Source: Hormiphora californensis | Lineage: Eukaryota; Ctenophora; Tentaculata; Cydippida; Pleurobrachiidae | Length of the DNA: 64,000 bases | Direction of reading: 5' to 3' | NCBI GenBank assembly: GCA_020137815.1 | Contig: CM035350.1 | Location: 1,159,011 to 1,223,010, forward strand | In this document: one piece after another, positions 8,386 to 23,469 of the stretch | How the letters are laid out: each line of letters opens with the position of its first letter | Numbering within the stretch: the stretch's first letter is position 1 | Translations under genes and position numbers: made by a program | The notes under the pieces: model-generated | The model's database searches: none | What the model saw: the letters and a program-made list of their open reading frames with translations, nothing else | What the model was told of the DNA's origin: nothing

Positions 8386-9255
8386 TCAGTTTAAATGTAG
8401 TGGGCGGTGGTCAGATATGGGGTTGACTGGGCCGACTATTAGAGAGTCGACCATGTCAAAAACGGTGCTCGTAGTGCAGAAGTAATCAACTGTGCTGGAA
8501 CCGTTAGGACGAATGCATGTTGTTGCACCGTATATATCGCCAACTACTCTGCCGTTCAGGATCGCCAATCCTGAGCTCTGGATAAAGTCAAGGAAGCTCT
8601 TGTTTCTGTTGTTAGTTTTCATATCTTCTGACGATCGGGGAGGGAGGAATGCAAGGTGGTCTGATTCAAGAAGGTCGGAGCTTGCTTCGGGTAGACCATG
8701 GAGAGGGGACAGGAGTTCGGCGTGCTCGTTCGGTAGGTTGTTACCAAGTCGAGCATTGAAGTCACCGCAAACTATGAACTCAGTTAAAGGATCTGACCGA
8801 CCGATTAGTTCTTGAATACAATCGGTGACTGATTCCAGTTCGTTAGTTTTGTTCCGTTTCTTGTATGAGCTTTCACTAGGTGAGTCGTAGGCGGAAACAA
8901 GAATGACATGGTACCCTAGTAGAGTACTTCGTATCTTTATGGCTACTACGTCGGGGTGGGTGGTCGGCACTGAGCTCACCAAAGTTGAGAGGCCGTTGGT
9001 AACAGCGATGCATACGCCACCCGATCTTGAGTCTTTCCTGTTGGAGTTGAAACACCGATATCCTTTGATTTTGATGGATTGTTTAGTCTCTTGGAGACAG
9101 ACAAAGTTAGCCCCTTTCGCCACTGTTAGGTAGTCTGACATGTTTGTTTTAACACCTTCGTCACGTGTTTGAATGTCGTGTATATTCCAGGATACGAGCT
9201 TCAGCGTGTTGTTGCGAACAGGGGAGAGTTCAGGAGTTGAATTGTTTTTATTCAT
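8386..9255 (-). CDS. APE-type endonuclease domain of a CR1-like LINE, RT missing
   Basis: The 289-codon frame encodes a complete apurinic-endonuclease-like domain: LKLVSWNI, FVCLQETK, GVCIAVTNG, VILVSAYDSP, FIVCGDFNARLG, STVDYFCTT and SDHRPL, in the usual order. This nuclease nicks target DNA for reverse transcription. The frame stops straight after the SDHR motif and no reverse transcriptase follows, so the element is truncated at its 3' side. The ATG overlaps the stop of the preceding frame in ATGAATAA (an 8-base overlap at 9248-9255), suggesting termination-reinitiation between ORF1 and ORF2. Catalytic Asn, Glu, Asp and His positions appear intact. Confidence 0.8.
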   Translation of the reverse strand: MNKNNSTPELSPVRNNTLKLVSWNIHDIQTRDEGVKTNMSDYLTVAKGANFVCLQETKQSIKIKGYRCFNSNRKDSRSGGVCIAVTNGLSTLVSSVPTTHPDVVAIKIRSTLLGYHVILVSAYDSPSESSYKKRNKTNELESVTDCIQELIGRSDPLTEFIVCGDFNARLGNNLPNEHAELLSPLHGLPEASSDLLESDHLAFLPPRSSEDMKTNNRNKSFLDFIQSSGLAILNGRVVGDIYGATTCIRPNGSSTVDYFCTTSTVFDMVDSLIVGPVNPISDHRPLHLN

Positions 9256-11117
9256 GGCTGGTGTTGTTAGTTTGGGAACGTTGATTTGGGTTTGGGTGAA
9301 GGCGCAGAGCTTTCAGGATGCTGCTTCTAAGTCGAAGCCAGTTCCGCTTCTCTCCATATTCGTTCGGGGTAGGTTGTGACGTGTTGTCGGGACTTGATAC
9401 GCACAGATTAGGGAGTTTTCCGCTGTGGTATGAGAAAACACGTTTGGAAAAGGAGGAGCTTTGTTGTCTATAGGAGGAAACGAACTGTTCAATGAACTTA
9501 GATGTGTTGGATGAGGTCTCGGAATTTTGGAGCCCTTTGGTGCACACAACAGGTTCCATGAAGCAGATGTTGGCTTTTTTGTTCGCATTTGTTAGTATGT
9601 TAGATGTTATCTTGGAGCACCATTCAGTAATTTCATTCATGGTGGCACCACTTTGGATGTCAAACCAGCCAACGTTGATGCAAATGCAGTCGGGGTTTGT
9701 TTTAGCTACCAGTTCGTTTATGCGGCTGGAGTCGTTGGATGCAAGACCCTTTAGTGTCTTGCACGGAATCAATTTTACCTTGAGGTGGCTTGCAAAAGCA
9801 CTTTCATCAAATTTAGACAGTGAGCCATCATCTATTACTAGAGCGTACTGTTTTCTGTAGGATCGACCAGTACTGGACCTCGAGTCACGTCTGGAGCGGT
9901 CTGAGGAGGTGATTCGATGATTGCCGCTGAGTATGATTGTTGTCTTTGGTCTGAGGTACTGTGGATTCGATTCTAGGTTTTTGAGTTGGTACAGGTAGCA
10001 GGGGCTTCCTTTTGTTTGTTGCCAATGTCCAGGGAAGTTCTTGGCCGCCATTGTTGTCTGATGATTCAGAGATAGCATGTCCTTGGAATGACTGTTGGGC
10101 AGTGGTAACCGGTGTTTCAGAGGAAACAGATGCTGGTGCTGGAGGTACTGCATTGCTGGGCGGCTGTTGAGCTGTGGTAGCCGGTGTTTCAGAGGAAACA
10201 GATGCTGGAGCTGCATTTCTGGACGGCTGTTGAGCTGTGGTAACCGGTGTTTCGGAGGAAGCAGGTACTAGCTCTGGGGGTGCTGTATTGCTGGAAAGCT
10301 GTTGAGCTTTGGTAACCGGTCTTTCGGAGGAAGCAGGTACTAGGTCTGGGGGTGCTGAATTGCTGGACAGCTGTTGGGCCGTGGTATCAGATGTTTCAGA
10401 GGAAGCAGGTGCTGGCTCTGAGGGTGCTGGGTTGCTTAACGGCTGTTGAGTCGTGGAGATAGTATTGGTATGGGTGCCGTTTGAACTTGCTCTGGTGTTT
10501 ACCTGGGGTTTGTTTTGGCGGATGATGGATTTGAGAGCCTCGTTTTCCGTCTTTAGTTTGACTATCTCTAGAAAGGTTGCATCTTGGCATTTCAGTAGGT
10601 CCGAGTTCTGGTTTCCGAGAGTGTCCACTTTTTCCATTAGTTGTGAGAGCATATCCATAAGCTGATTGTAGTTGTGGTTATGGTTTTGGGACTGCACTTC
10701 TTTTCCTGAAGAGGTTTTTCGAGCTTTACCCGTAGATTGGGCAGTCTTACCTACTAGAGAGTCGATCTTTTGACTGTTTTCCTCAACAACCTCTTTGAGA
10801 CTGAGTATTCCATTTTCCAGGGCTTTCAGGGGTCTCAAGGCCTGCTCCGAGCATGTACATTTCTGAATGTTACCAGTACTTGCTGGGATGTGTGAAGATG
10901 CGGGCTTGGAGGTTTGGTGGTTTTCCTCGTTTGTTGTAGGTGTAGTCAGTGACTCAATGGTGTTTGTTGGTTTTTCTACTTGCGGTGACTTGGTACTCGT
11001 GTGAGGGTCTTCTGTTTCTTCCGGTTGGGGTGGTTTGTGTTGGATGGGGCTTCGGTTAGAGTAGATTGGGAGAGGATCTTTTTCATCCGTCTGCGTTGTC
11101 TCTTTTTCAAGGTGGAT
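9248..11117 (-). pseudogene. CR1-like LINE ORF1 with esterase-like domain, one frameshift
   Basis: The frame opens at about 11117 without a start and encodes a Cys-containing segment (KCTCSEQALRPL), a coiled coil (LMDMLSQLMEKVDTL), and five to six imperfect repeats of about 25 residues around SSETPVTTAQQ (10480-10080). It closes at 9885. The neighbouring frame continues from before 9900 to 9248 with an SGNH-esterase-like domain (YALVIDDGS, CICINVGWFDIQSG, ANICFMEPVVC, FVSSYRQQ). One frame change between about 9890 and 10000 joins them. CR1/L2 ORF1 proteins commonly carry an esterase domain. The 5' end is lost close to the fold-back at 11166. Confidence 0.7.
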
Positions 11118-11165
11118 GAGTTAATATATATATTTCTATATATTGAAATATTGATAGAAAAGAGA

Positions 11166-11261
11166 TTGCATTGCAGTTGACAACTCGCTAAGAATATCTC
11201 GATTCGATAAATATATATACCGAATCGAGATATCCTTAGCGAGTTGTCAACTGCAATGCAA
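11166..11261. repeat. 41-bp fold-back, 14-nt loop
   Basis: Arms 11166-11206 and 11221-11261 are reverse complements with a single mismatch, with an AT-rich loop between them. It lies between the truncated LINE ORF1 and the right motif cluster. Confidence 0.9.
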
Positions 11262-11265
11262 TACT

Positions 11266-11463
11266 GCCTACACTGCTCGTAGGCATTATTGTCAACATCA
11301 GTGGTAAAATCACAGTTTTGCCTAATGGTAGGCAATGTACCGTAGGCAAAACTGCGGTTTACCCCCCTGGTGTTGACGATAATGCCTACAAGCAGTTTTG
11401 CCTACCCTCCACCTCTAATTAGGTGTTTTAGGGTGTAGGCATTATTGACCGTAGGCATTATTG
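11266..11463. repeat. Cluster of GTAGGCATTATTG motifs (right)
   Basis: GTAGGCATTATTG and GTAGGCAAAACTG variants occur about nine times in both orientations. They include an internal inverted pair (TAGGCATTATTGTCAACA at 11280 and TGTTGACGATAATGCCTA at 11372). The outer end mirrors the left cluster at 6998-7276. Confidence 0.6.
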
Positions 11464-11909
11464 TATGCTACCATACTTACTGTCGCTCGAAAAGTGCAGA
11501 CTTTTCCTTCTTGGATCTATTCTTGTTAAAGAAAGATAGTCGAGGGGACGTTTTTGAGTGTAATAAAGTGGAATTCATTACAGTGTGTTACAGTGCAAGA
11601 TGGTGTGTGGTTGGGTACTAACTAATCCACCACCACATGGTAATATATATGCTGTGTCTGTCCTACGTGCCCTTCTCTCTTTCCTCTCATTTTGGTATTA
11701 AAAGGGCGCCCACGGTCTAATCGGGTTAGCACACTTACTAAACTTGTGAAACCCCAGAGATTGGACAGAGAGTGTGTGGTAAAGCAGACTAAATAGGCGG
11801 GAACCAGTGCTTTCGTGGCATATATTCAGTGTGGGTGAGAAAATAGTGCAAAGTAAAGTTGCCGGCCGGCTTTATACATATAATATTAGCTCAGTCAGCA
11901 GTGAAACAA
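11464..11909. other. Intergenic, no gene seen
   Basis: No supported frame. It contains the 3' flank of the SAM-domain gene (- strand) and a CCGGCCGG site at 11862. Confidence 0.4.
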
Positions 11910-12460
11910 CTACTGCTGGGGGAGAGCCGGGAGGAAAATATACCTCATGAACTAACTGACCTTGATGTAGCGTTCAAAGTCATATGGATCCAATGTCACT
12001 TCATCCTCGTCCAGTTTCTCTACAACCAGGACATCAACATCCCTTCCTGTGGGGAGGGTGCCCGTCCGTAGTATCTTGTCCTTTAGTGCCCTCATTATCT
12101 TCTCTCTCCGCAACACACGATACGTCTGTTCATCTTCCACGGACATGTAACTGGGGAGGGGGGAGGTTAACTAAATAATAAATTGTGATAGAGAGGATTC
12201 ATTTCTACTGTGAGGCGAGAGCATTCATTCTCCCCCGGGACTCACTTGTCAAATATGTTGGAGAGTGTTGAGAGGATGAGATCTCTCTGCTTTAAGCAAA
12301 TAATACCCATGGCATCTAAATCCTTTTCATTGATCTGTCGAATCACTTCAATGTCATCATATCCGTTATCCAAAAAAGTATCCGCAAATTGGTCCAAGTT
12401 CCATGTTGATAATCGTTCCCTTATGTAGGGTTCACTAACTTGCAAATTTTGCAAAATCAT
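11910..12460 (-). CDS. Short SAM-domain protein, three exons
   Basis: Exons are 12460-12246, 12150-11961 and 11915-11910. The splice sites are GT-AG (donor GTGAGT, acceptor CCCCAG, donor GTCAGT) and phases agree, giving 136 residues. Residues about 15-70 are a SAM domain: RLSTWNLDQFADTFLDNGY, then DDIEVIRQINEKDLDAMGI and RDLILSTLSNI. The NGYDD and DL.AMGI motifs resemble SAMD5/SASH1-type SAM domains, which mediate protein-protein oligomerisation. The second exon adds a charged tail (YRVLRREKIMRALKDKIL, then VLVVEKLDEDEVTLDPYDF) that I do not recognise. The last exon contributes only Gln and the stop. An upstream exon at 12912-12709 may exist, but its phase does not join cleanly. Confidence 0.6.
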
Positions 12461-12708
12461 CCTAATCCTAAAGTAACTGGTTAACGGTTATCACAGAAGA
12501 ACATGGCATATATTCTGATATTGCAGACAGCAGACACCGAGGAAACGGAGGTAGTCACTACGACCATTGGAGCCAAATTGTGCACACTCTTGTCTGTTGT
12601 CAAGATTTTCAAAATAAGGAGTAACTAAAGAAAACACTAAACAGCGACCCTTAAAAAGCCTCCACGAGACACACAGAAAGACAGGTCACAGGAAGACACA
12701 TGGAGGAC

Positions 12709-12912
12709 TCACCACAGCACGAGAGGACTGCGACCAGTAGCAGAAGACTCACAGATATCACGCATGACGATTGAACTTAATATTGGTAAATCTTCTAAGG
12801 TTCTACTAATGGTCACTGTCATCTCATGTTGTGGTGGGTCTCCTTTCCTCTTCGGAGTTCGGTGTGTCTCATGAACATTTTTACGAGTGGCTCTGGGATA
12901 GATATCTGTCAA
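12709..12912 (-). CDS. Possible upstream exon
   Basis: The frame MTDIYPRATRKNVHE to IVMRDI is followed by a GTGAGT donor near 12758. Composition looks coding, but its phase does not match the SAM exon at 12460 with any acceptor I can see. It may be a separate 5' exon, an alternative first exon or chance. Confidence 0.25.
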   Translation of the reverse strand: MTDIYPRATRKNVHETHRTPKRKGDPPQHEMTVTISRTLEDLPILSSIVMRDICESSATGRSPLVLW

Positions 12913-14325
12913 CGGGAAAATTTGGCCGGCACTACTGCAGTCCCCTATATCATGTGGCAGTCAGAAACGCCTGCACTGTCCACTGGTCGACCGCAGCGCA
13001 TGCCAACGAGAGATGTGTTTAAAGATTTTTTAACCTGCGAAATAAATAAAATAAAAACTTGATCTGATATAAAGTTGCGCGCGCTAATTGTGCGCGGACC
13101 TTAAAATGCAGTGTACTTTTTTTGAATTTCGCAATTTACGGAATAACGCGCGTTCAGCTCAGTTCCCGCGCTCGGGTCTGGATTCTGGAAATTTCCAGGC
13201 GACACTGTCACTGCTGCAGCACAGTGCACACATCTGTGTTTGTTCATGATAACGGTGTAATTTGGTGGTCGCATCCATTGTTTAATATGCAATTGCATTT
13301 GCACCTGAATTTGCCAGTTACTTTTGCTTCCAGTTACCAGCTTGGTGATTCAACTTCAAACTTCCACCTTCCAGTTCCCAAGATTCGATTGACAATTACA
13401 GATTAGAGTACCTAATTACTAATTACTAATTAGTGTTAACTTTTACTTAGTTCAGACTGCTCAAAGTTCATCTATAATTCTGTTTAATTCTCCGTTTTGA
13501 TTTTCAAATTCGACAGTGTTGAGTGTGCCCAAATACATTCCTCTTGAGTCTCGACTCTCGGGACGATAGGTATTTGATAGTTATTAGTTAAGCCTCAAGC
13601 CATTGTTAGCCATTATTAGTCAGGGGGACAGTAATAAAGCCCCTTTCCCTTCTAGAACATATCCAGGCAATGCTGCATATTTTACCAGTCTGCATATGCC
13701 GCCCCTCTCTCACTCAGGTAAATCAATGTGTGCTATCCCGCCTCTTCTCCAGGGACCCTTGATTCGATTTGGGGGCTCTAATTTTGTTTGTTGGGCAGTT
13801 TCCATGAGAACAATAAAATGGCCGTTAGAAATGGGTGGGGAGGGAGATGAAAATGTTTGAACAAGAGCGGGACAACGGTCACAGCTGATATGAAAAAGAG
13901 ACTGATATGTAAGGTGGGTTTGAGGGTGGTAGAGAAAAAGGTATCATGCACAGAGAAATGATCACTGATTGCTTGATATATTCAAGATGACTTAGTATTT
14001 ACTGAGAGGTGTTTACACCCAGCCTTCATGTTAGCTGTGAGACGATGGATGATTAGGTGATTATGGTGAAACTTCATGAACCATTGCACCATTGAGTTGT
14101 GATTAAGTTATGAACGGATATTTTCGTGGATGAATTATGAACTGTGTATTAAACGTGACCATTTTACTTTTAGTTTTAGGAAAAACAAATTAAAACAAAA
14201 TGGCTAAAGAGGTTTGGTAAACTGAAATGGGTAAATTTTTACAATGGTCACTTTGTCAGAAAAATAAATGTGTGTTCGTCAAGATCTCGTTGTCATGGTG
14301 AAAAAGAGAGTTCATCAGATACTGT
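12913..14325. other. Intergenic, no gene seen
   Basis: AT-rich sequence with short unsupported frames (for example 13122-13406 and 13603-13860). The right side contains the 3' UTR of alpha-tubulin copy 1; 14212-14320 is shared with the corresponding flank of copy 2. Confidence 0.5.
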
Positions 14326-15820
<1,495 letters not shown>

Positions 15821-16330
15821 GGTAACGGGGTTTAAAACTTCTGCGATGTAGCAACGAAATCGGAAGAAATGGAAATGAGTTGTAGAGAGCGGTGAGCGGG
15901 AGCCTTTATCCTCTCCCTCTCTCCCTGCCGTGAGTCACGTGGGTTCAGGTCACGTGACATGCCACCTGGGCACCAGGTGACATGGCTACTAGATTGCTCC
16001 TTAGTGTAAGTGATATGCCATCCTCTCATTGGTGTCCCATCCCCTCACGTGACCATAACACGTGGTCTATAAGGGGTGGGCACGTGATAGCTTTAACGAC
16101 GCCCAAGTTATTAGGAGATTATTACACACTCGTTGCCATGGTAACCATGCATACCAAACACAAACCGCTGCTGCTGCAGCAGGGGTTAATGAGGGCCCAC
16201 CTTCCTGCCACCTATCTGGGTAGGGGCCAATCAGAGAGCTAGTGTGCAATCACTTTGCATCAGAATGTATGCCCCCCCCCCCAGCAACCGTTACCACACA
16301 CGAACAATCAGACCAGATCAGACCACCAAT
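15821..16330 (-). promoter_or_regulatory. Alpha-tubulin copy 1 promoter with X-box and CACGTG sites
   Basis: On the - strand a TATA-like GATAAAGGCTCCCG lies at about 15910-15897, some 80 bases before the ATG. CACGTG occurs at 15936-15941 and 15951-15956, with more near 16046, 16060 and 16081. GTTGCCATGGTAAC at 16132-16145 matches the RFX X-box consensus (GTNRCC, spacer, RGYAAC). Large parts align with the copy 2 upstream region, so the promoter was duplicated too. Confidence 0.55.
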
Positions 16331-16922
16331 ATTAGATCACACCAACTTCTAACAGTTTCTCTTTACCCTCTCTCTTTCTAGTCTCTCTTTCTCTCACTTC
16401 CACCTCCCTTCCACCTCCCTATTTCTGTTCTATTCGTATAGAACCACTGACAGAGTGACAGCTGGGACCAGTAGCAAATAAGAATTATATGGAGAGGTTT
16501 AATTTTTGTAGGTAAATCCAAAGGTGAGGGAGGCATTTACATTGTTCACAGTCGCATGCTGTTACATATGAACTCACTCTCAAGAAATGATGTAATAGAA
16601 ATGATATTTTACCCGGCCACCCTGTATAGAATCTCGAATCACCTTCACAGCTCTAATTAGAACACTTTGCTTCATGTTGGGTGCTATGGAAACAGAGTCC
16701 TAGCTTAAACCCTCATCTGGAAATGCACATGGGAAATTACCCAACTAAATATATCTATGCAAGTAAGCAAATGTTTGTCAGACCAATTTAAGGAAATGTG
16801 AGTGTGTGAATTTTTCTTTACTTTGGAAGTCCTGACCTTTCGGAAATAAAAAGCAAATTAAAACAAGTTGGCTAAAGAGGTTTGGTAACTGAAATGGGTA
16901 AATTTTTACAATGGTCACTTTG
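16250..16922. other. Spacer between the tubulin genes
   Basis: No gene is visible. A poly-C run lies at 16273-16282 and a CT-rich stretch at 16360-16420. From about 16850 the sequence becomes nearly identical to 14180-14325, marking the duplicated 3' flank. Confidence 0.5.
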
Positions 16923-16992
16923 TCAGAAAAATAAATGTGTGTTCGTCAAGATCTCGTTGTCATGGTGAAAAAGAGAGTTCATCAGATACTGT

Positions 16993-18465
<1,473 letters not shown>

Positions 18466-18850
18466 GGTAACGGGGTTTAAAACTTCTGCGATGTAGCAAC
18501 GAAATCGGAAGAAATGAAATTTGTCGTAGATGGCGGTGAGCGGGAGCCTTTATCCCCTCCCCAGTCTCCCTGCCGTGAGTCATGTGGGGTCACGTGACAA
18601 GCCACCCAGGTAGTCGAGATTACTCCAAGGTGTATGTACTGTTATAGTTCTCTCCTGACAGTTGTTGTCATGGAGACCGTGTATATACAAACTGCAGCCG
18701 GGTTAATGAGGGAGCGGCCACCTCTCTGCCACCTGCTAGAGAGGGCCATTCAATGTGTGCTAGTATGCAATCTGAACGCCCCCAGCAACCGTTACCCCAC
18801 ACGAACAGTCAGACCACTAACGTTGGATCACACTGACTTCTAACTGCTGA
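18466..18850 (-). promoter_or_regulatory. Alpha-tubulin copy 2 promoter
   Basis: The 5' UTR and TATA-like GATAAAGGCTCCCG are conserved with copy 1, and one CACGTG (18591-18596) remains. At the position matching the copy 1 X-box the sequence reads GTTGTCATGGAGAC (about 18663-18676), which breaks both half-sites. Confidence 0.5.
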
Positions 18851-18858
18851 GAAAGAAT

Positions 18859-18862
<4 letters not shown>

Positions 18863-18939
<77 letters not shown>
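18863..18939. repeat. (GA)n microsatellite
   Basis: About 38 uninterrupted GA units upstream of tubulin copy 2. Confidence 0.95.
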
Positions 18940-18942
<3 letters not shown>

Positions 18943-18981
18943 TAGCCCTCTCTTCCTATTCTATTCTATCCTATAATATCT

Positions 18982-19025
18982 AAGAGAACCACTAGTTACA
19001 TGATCATGTAACTCGTGGTTCTCTT
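18982..19025. repeat. 22-bp fold-back without loop
   Basis: 18982-19003 and 19004-19025 are reverse complements with one mismatch and no spacer. Confidence 0.9.
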
Positions 19026-19169
19026 ACATGTAATGAGGGGCATGCCCGCATAGTAGAGATGTGGGAGAGTATGGAGGGGTTTCGAGGTTAGGAATAGAAG
19101 CCAGAAGGATCGAATGAAACAGCAGTCGAACCGAATGGATGGGGTTTCGAGGTTAGGGAGGATAGACAG

Positions 19170-19379
19170 CAGTCGAAAGAATAAAGAAATATCCAATAAA
19201 ACTTCATGAACATGATGAACTTGTCTTCATGGAAGTTAAGACCTGCTCCTTTCATTTTCAGAAAGTTCTACGATTTACACGACATAGTACTATAAACGAT
19301 AAAGATTATACACCGGAAGATAATTCTGTGATGCAGCTGGAGCTATTATATCGATTGAGTCCACCACAACCGCAAATCA
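19170..19379 (+). CDS. Orphan coding exon, unrecognised
   Basis: An open frame reads KLHEHDELVFMEVKTCSFHF, then QKVLRFTRHSTINDKDYTPE, DNSVMQLELLYRLSPPQPQI, and ends at a consensus donor CAAATCA|GTAAGT. The composition is protein-like. The 5' limit is uncertain (AG at about 19164-19170). I do not recognise the family and could not join it to a downstream exon in phase. It may belong with the exon at 23470-23563 or be a gene remnant. Confidence 0.45.
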
Positions 19380-19663
19380 GTAAGTTCTCATCCCAGCCAT
19401 CATGATGATGATACAGGATATAATAGGTATGTGTGTTATACATCTCAGTGCTGTCATGCAGGTGGGAGATGTGTGCAGCAGGTTAGGAAGTGAGTACAAT
19501 GTAGAGTTCCATGCAATATCAGCTATGCAATCCATGCACTGTCCCTCTCTCTCTCTCTGTCTACCCCATCTATCTGTTTTCTCTTTCTCTCTTTGGTAGT
19601 ACCCACCTGTTACTTTCTGATCGTGCACAGGATTGTGAGAGGTTACGAGTAACCAATCTCGCT

Positions 19664-19731
<68 letters not shown>

Positions 19732-20965
19732 GTCTCTCTATCTCTATCTCTCTCTAACTGTGGTCTGTAAGTTCACCAGGCAATAGCCAATACAGGTACA
19801 ATCTCATATAATAGAAGTAGTTAACCTCGCTCTAGATCTTCCTAGGTCTCGGCAGTATGTTAGAAAATGGTTCTCTTTCTTTCTCCTCTCAGTTTCTAAT
19901 TGTCGTCTATTTCTAGTTCGTGGCCGTTTCTCTGTCAATCTAAAAACTGTTCCAATCGTTACATAAAAGACCCTTTAAATGTTCCTCTCATATCTGGAGC
20001 TGCATTGGCCTGACCCTGAACTGCGGTCAGAGCATTGGCCTGACCCTGAACTGCGGTCAGAGCATTGGCCTGACAGATCTGGAGCTCTAAATAGGTCTAC
20101 AATCCACAGATACACAGATACACAGTTTCGTTCTGGAATTCTTGTATGTATTTGTTTGTTGCATGTATTTATTTTCTCTCTCTTTCTCTCCATCTTGATA
20201 AACATGATTACCACTGTAATTGCAGTAAATGATTTACCTGTACACATTTCCTGCCATGTCTCCAACTATCAGCTCTTGTTTACCTCTGTCTCACTATTTT
20301 ATCTTTCCTCTCTTTATTCGCATCTCTTCCTCGTTACCTCGATTCATTTTCTCTGCAACTCTCGCCTCTCTAGTCTTTTCTCGTTAGCGCAGCCTTTCTT
20401 TCTTTCTTTCTTCTATCGTTTTTTCTCTCCCACTTTCTTTTTCTCTATCTTTAGAGATCTCTCTCTCTCACACTCGCCCATTCTCTCTCTCACTCTCCCA
20501 TGCAACTATAACCTCGTTGGTTCGATGCACACATGCTCTACACATCCATTAAGGTAGGGAGAGGACCTCTCTCTCCCGTCTGGGCACATCTTTTTCCATC
20601 TTTAGCAGGGCTCTCTCTAGTTATCATAGCACCTCTCTGTACATTTGTGCTATTCCTTGAACTAGCTACTCCCTGCTGGGGGGGGGGGGTACTGGAGAGG
20701 GGCTAACGGCTGCCGTTCCTGACACATCTTTGACGGGGGGGGGGGGGGGGGAGAGGTATTAAAATTCACTTTCGGGTCTGAAATTCTAGTTGACATATTG
20801 AGATGTAATGATGGCTTCAGTGGGTTTATGAGTTGTTATTAGCACTGTTTATTAATTGGGGCGGGGTACTAAATGTGTAACAGGGAATGATAGTAACAAC
20901 GTGCTCTTGAGCATTAATATCCGGCCTCGCTAGAAGTAGTAAGAGTGAATTGCTTAGGAATGGCT

Positions 20966-21041
<76 letters not shown>

Positions 21042-22373
21042 ACTAGGAGAGAGAGAGAGAGAGATAGAGGAGAAGAGAGAGATGGAGAGGACACGAGAGA
21101 GAGACGAGAGAGAGCATGAGAGAGCAGAGCAGAGAGAGAGAGAGAGAGAGTAGAGAGAGAGAGAGAGAGAGAGTGAGAGAGAGAGAGAGAGATGGGGAGC
21201 GACCACGTGGTCTCTTTGTGTACCCGGATCTCACCCTACAGAAGAAGTTGGCGTTCAAAGATACGTCTGATACCCACACTTTCTCTTCTTTGTACTATAA
21301 CTTACCTTTGCCTCTTCCCTCTAGATATAATAGTGGATTGTACAATATGGTGTACAATGTACAATTTGGAGTACAATGTACATTCCGTTTTCAGTATATG
21401 TATTATGTGTACAGCTGCTCTCGCCATCAGTTTGCACCAGTAGTATTTTTGGTGGTTTAATTGGCTACCGATATTATAATCTTCTTTAGGTTTGCAACAC
21501 TGATATAGCAATCACTGGAAATAGTAATACTCACATCAAGTGGATTGGATCACGTGGTCGTGTCTATAGAACTGTAGCAGCTAGAGGTCCCCCTCTATCT
21601 ATCTAGAGGGGGACCGCTATCTATCTAGAGTGGGACCTCTATCCAGCTGCAGGCTATCATGAGAGAGAGGTCTGATTGGCCCAGATTCTCCTACTATTAT
21701 AATGCACTGAGTGTATTATAATTCTGTCCATGACCACTTGTGAATTGCCATTAGTGCATGTTTTAGTCATTGAACAAACCGCGTTGCCATAAAAATGCTC
21801 CCTCTTGCAGCTCCCTTTCCCTCTCGGTCTCGGCTCTATCTCCCTTTCCCTCCCTCTCTCTCTGCTCTTACTGAATCTCTGAATTTTCCATTAGATGTCA
21901 CAAATCACAATATGTTCAGCGTGGAATTTTACGCCAACCCGCTAGACCAATTCAGTTTATTACAGAATATATCATGACATGAACCTGATTCATCAACCTA
22001 TCTCTAAGCCAGGATAATGGTGCTCCTTTACATAAATCCGAATGGGAGTCATGACAGTGAGTCGATCACGGACTTTCCTATGGGCCAATGGGAGATAGTA
22101 TGGCATCTTAGATCACTTTGAAACAGTCTGATAGCTAGATATCTGTAGATTTCAAGCTGCCACTTATTCTCTCTCCCTATCTCATTCTTCCCTATCTCAT
22201 TCTCTCATTCCCTCGTTGGCGGGGGTGGTCCAGGTGTCTGAGGAGGACACTGAAAAGTGGTAAATTGCAGCTCTCAACCAGCTCCACTATTTTTGGTATA
22301 ATCGTTGCGTCATTACTCGCACACAATATTCTCTCTCGCTACTTCGCTAGGTCTCTCTCTCTCTCTCTCCTTC

Positions 22374-22459
<86 letters not shown>

Positions 22460-23469
22460 TCTCTCTCTCTCTCTCACTGATTCTCATTTACCCTCCCGCG
22501 TATCTACCCCGCTGCTTCTCGTAAACATCAAGAGTACGCAACTTCTCAGCATAATGGATAATGCAACTCCCCTTTATTCTTGTTCAAGCTGTCGTTTTCA
22601 GATTTTGCTGCACAACGTGTGCCTTTGGTCCTTTCTCCCCTCTCTCTCCTGCCAGCTCTCTTGCATATGATTTTAAAGCAATCTAGTGAATTAAAAGAGT
22701 GGGGCAGATCCGGACACCCTACTCTGTTTCTGTGCTGGAAAACTTGCCCGCTTGGAATAGGAGCAACTCAACCAGTAAAATCTGAGGAGAAAGAGGGAGG
22801 GAGAGTGAGAGAGATAGATAGATAGAGAGAGAGCGAGGGAGAGAGAGTGAGAGTGAGAGAGAGAGAGAGAGAAAGATAGATGAGAGACCGGAAACGTGTA
22901 CACAAAATAATCACCCGGTCTCCCTCCCTCTTGTTGGCTCATGCAAGACGTACCTGGGAATCCTTATTACTCGCCACATAACCACTTCTTGTTGTGCATA
23001 GCTTTGTGTATTACTGAGTTGAGGGAGGGAGAGAGGAAGAGAGAGAGAAAGATAGACAAAAGAAGGAGAGAGCTAGTCGAGACAGAAGGTCGAGAGAGGC
23101 CAGGTCAACTGGTCAAGGTAATCGGTTGATTATCTGAGGTGAATGTATACCTGATCACTACTACTACTGAGCACTAGCTGGATAGTTGTCGAGAGAGAGC
23201 GCATCTCTCCTCTGACTTTGTTCCTGAGTGTATGCCTTCTGCCATTGCTCATTATCGTGTGTGATCCGCAGAATATGAGACGGTTAAACTCTCTCAAATC
23301 GAAAAGCAATTATCGATATTGAATTGTTCCTTTGCTTCATGCAGCAATATGATTGCTCATCTCGCTTTCTCTCTCATACACCCTCGCTTTTGTTGCGAAT
23401 TCTCTTCAGTTTGTCTTCTCTTGAACTCTTAATCCCAATTAATGATTAATTGCTAACCACTTTTTATAG
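19380..23469. other. Repeat-rich stretch with no assignable gene
   Basis: Contents: a (CT)n tract at 19672-19728; a 30-bp unit (CATTGGCCTGACCCTGAACT...) repeated nearly three times at 20003-20072; G runs at 20682 and 20736; interrupted (GA)n at 20966-21192; a CCCCCTCTA/TAGAGGGGG inverted motif at 21590-21620; (CT)n at 22351-22475; and imperfect (GA)n at 22799-22872. The open frames here are translations of the repeats. Confidence 0.6.

Noticed and set aside
19979-20557. Open frame of 192 codons on +
   Set aside because: It starts in a 30-bp tandem repeat and continues through CT-rich sequence without splice sites or domain motifs.
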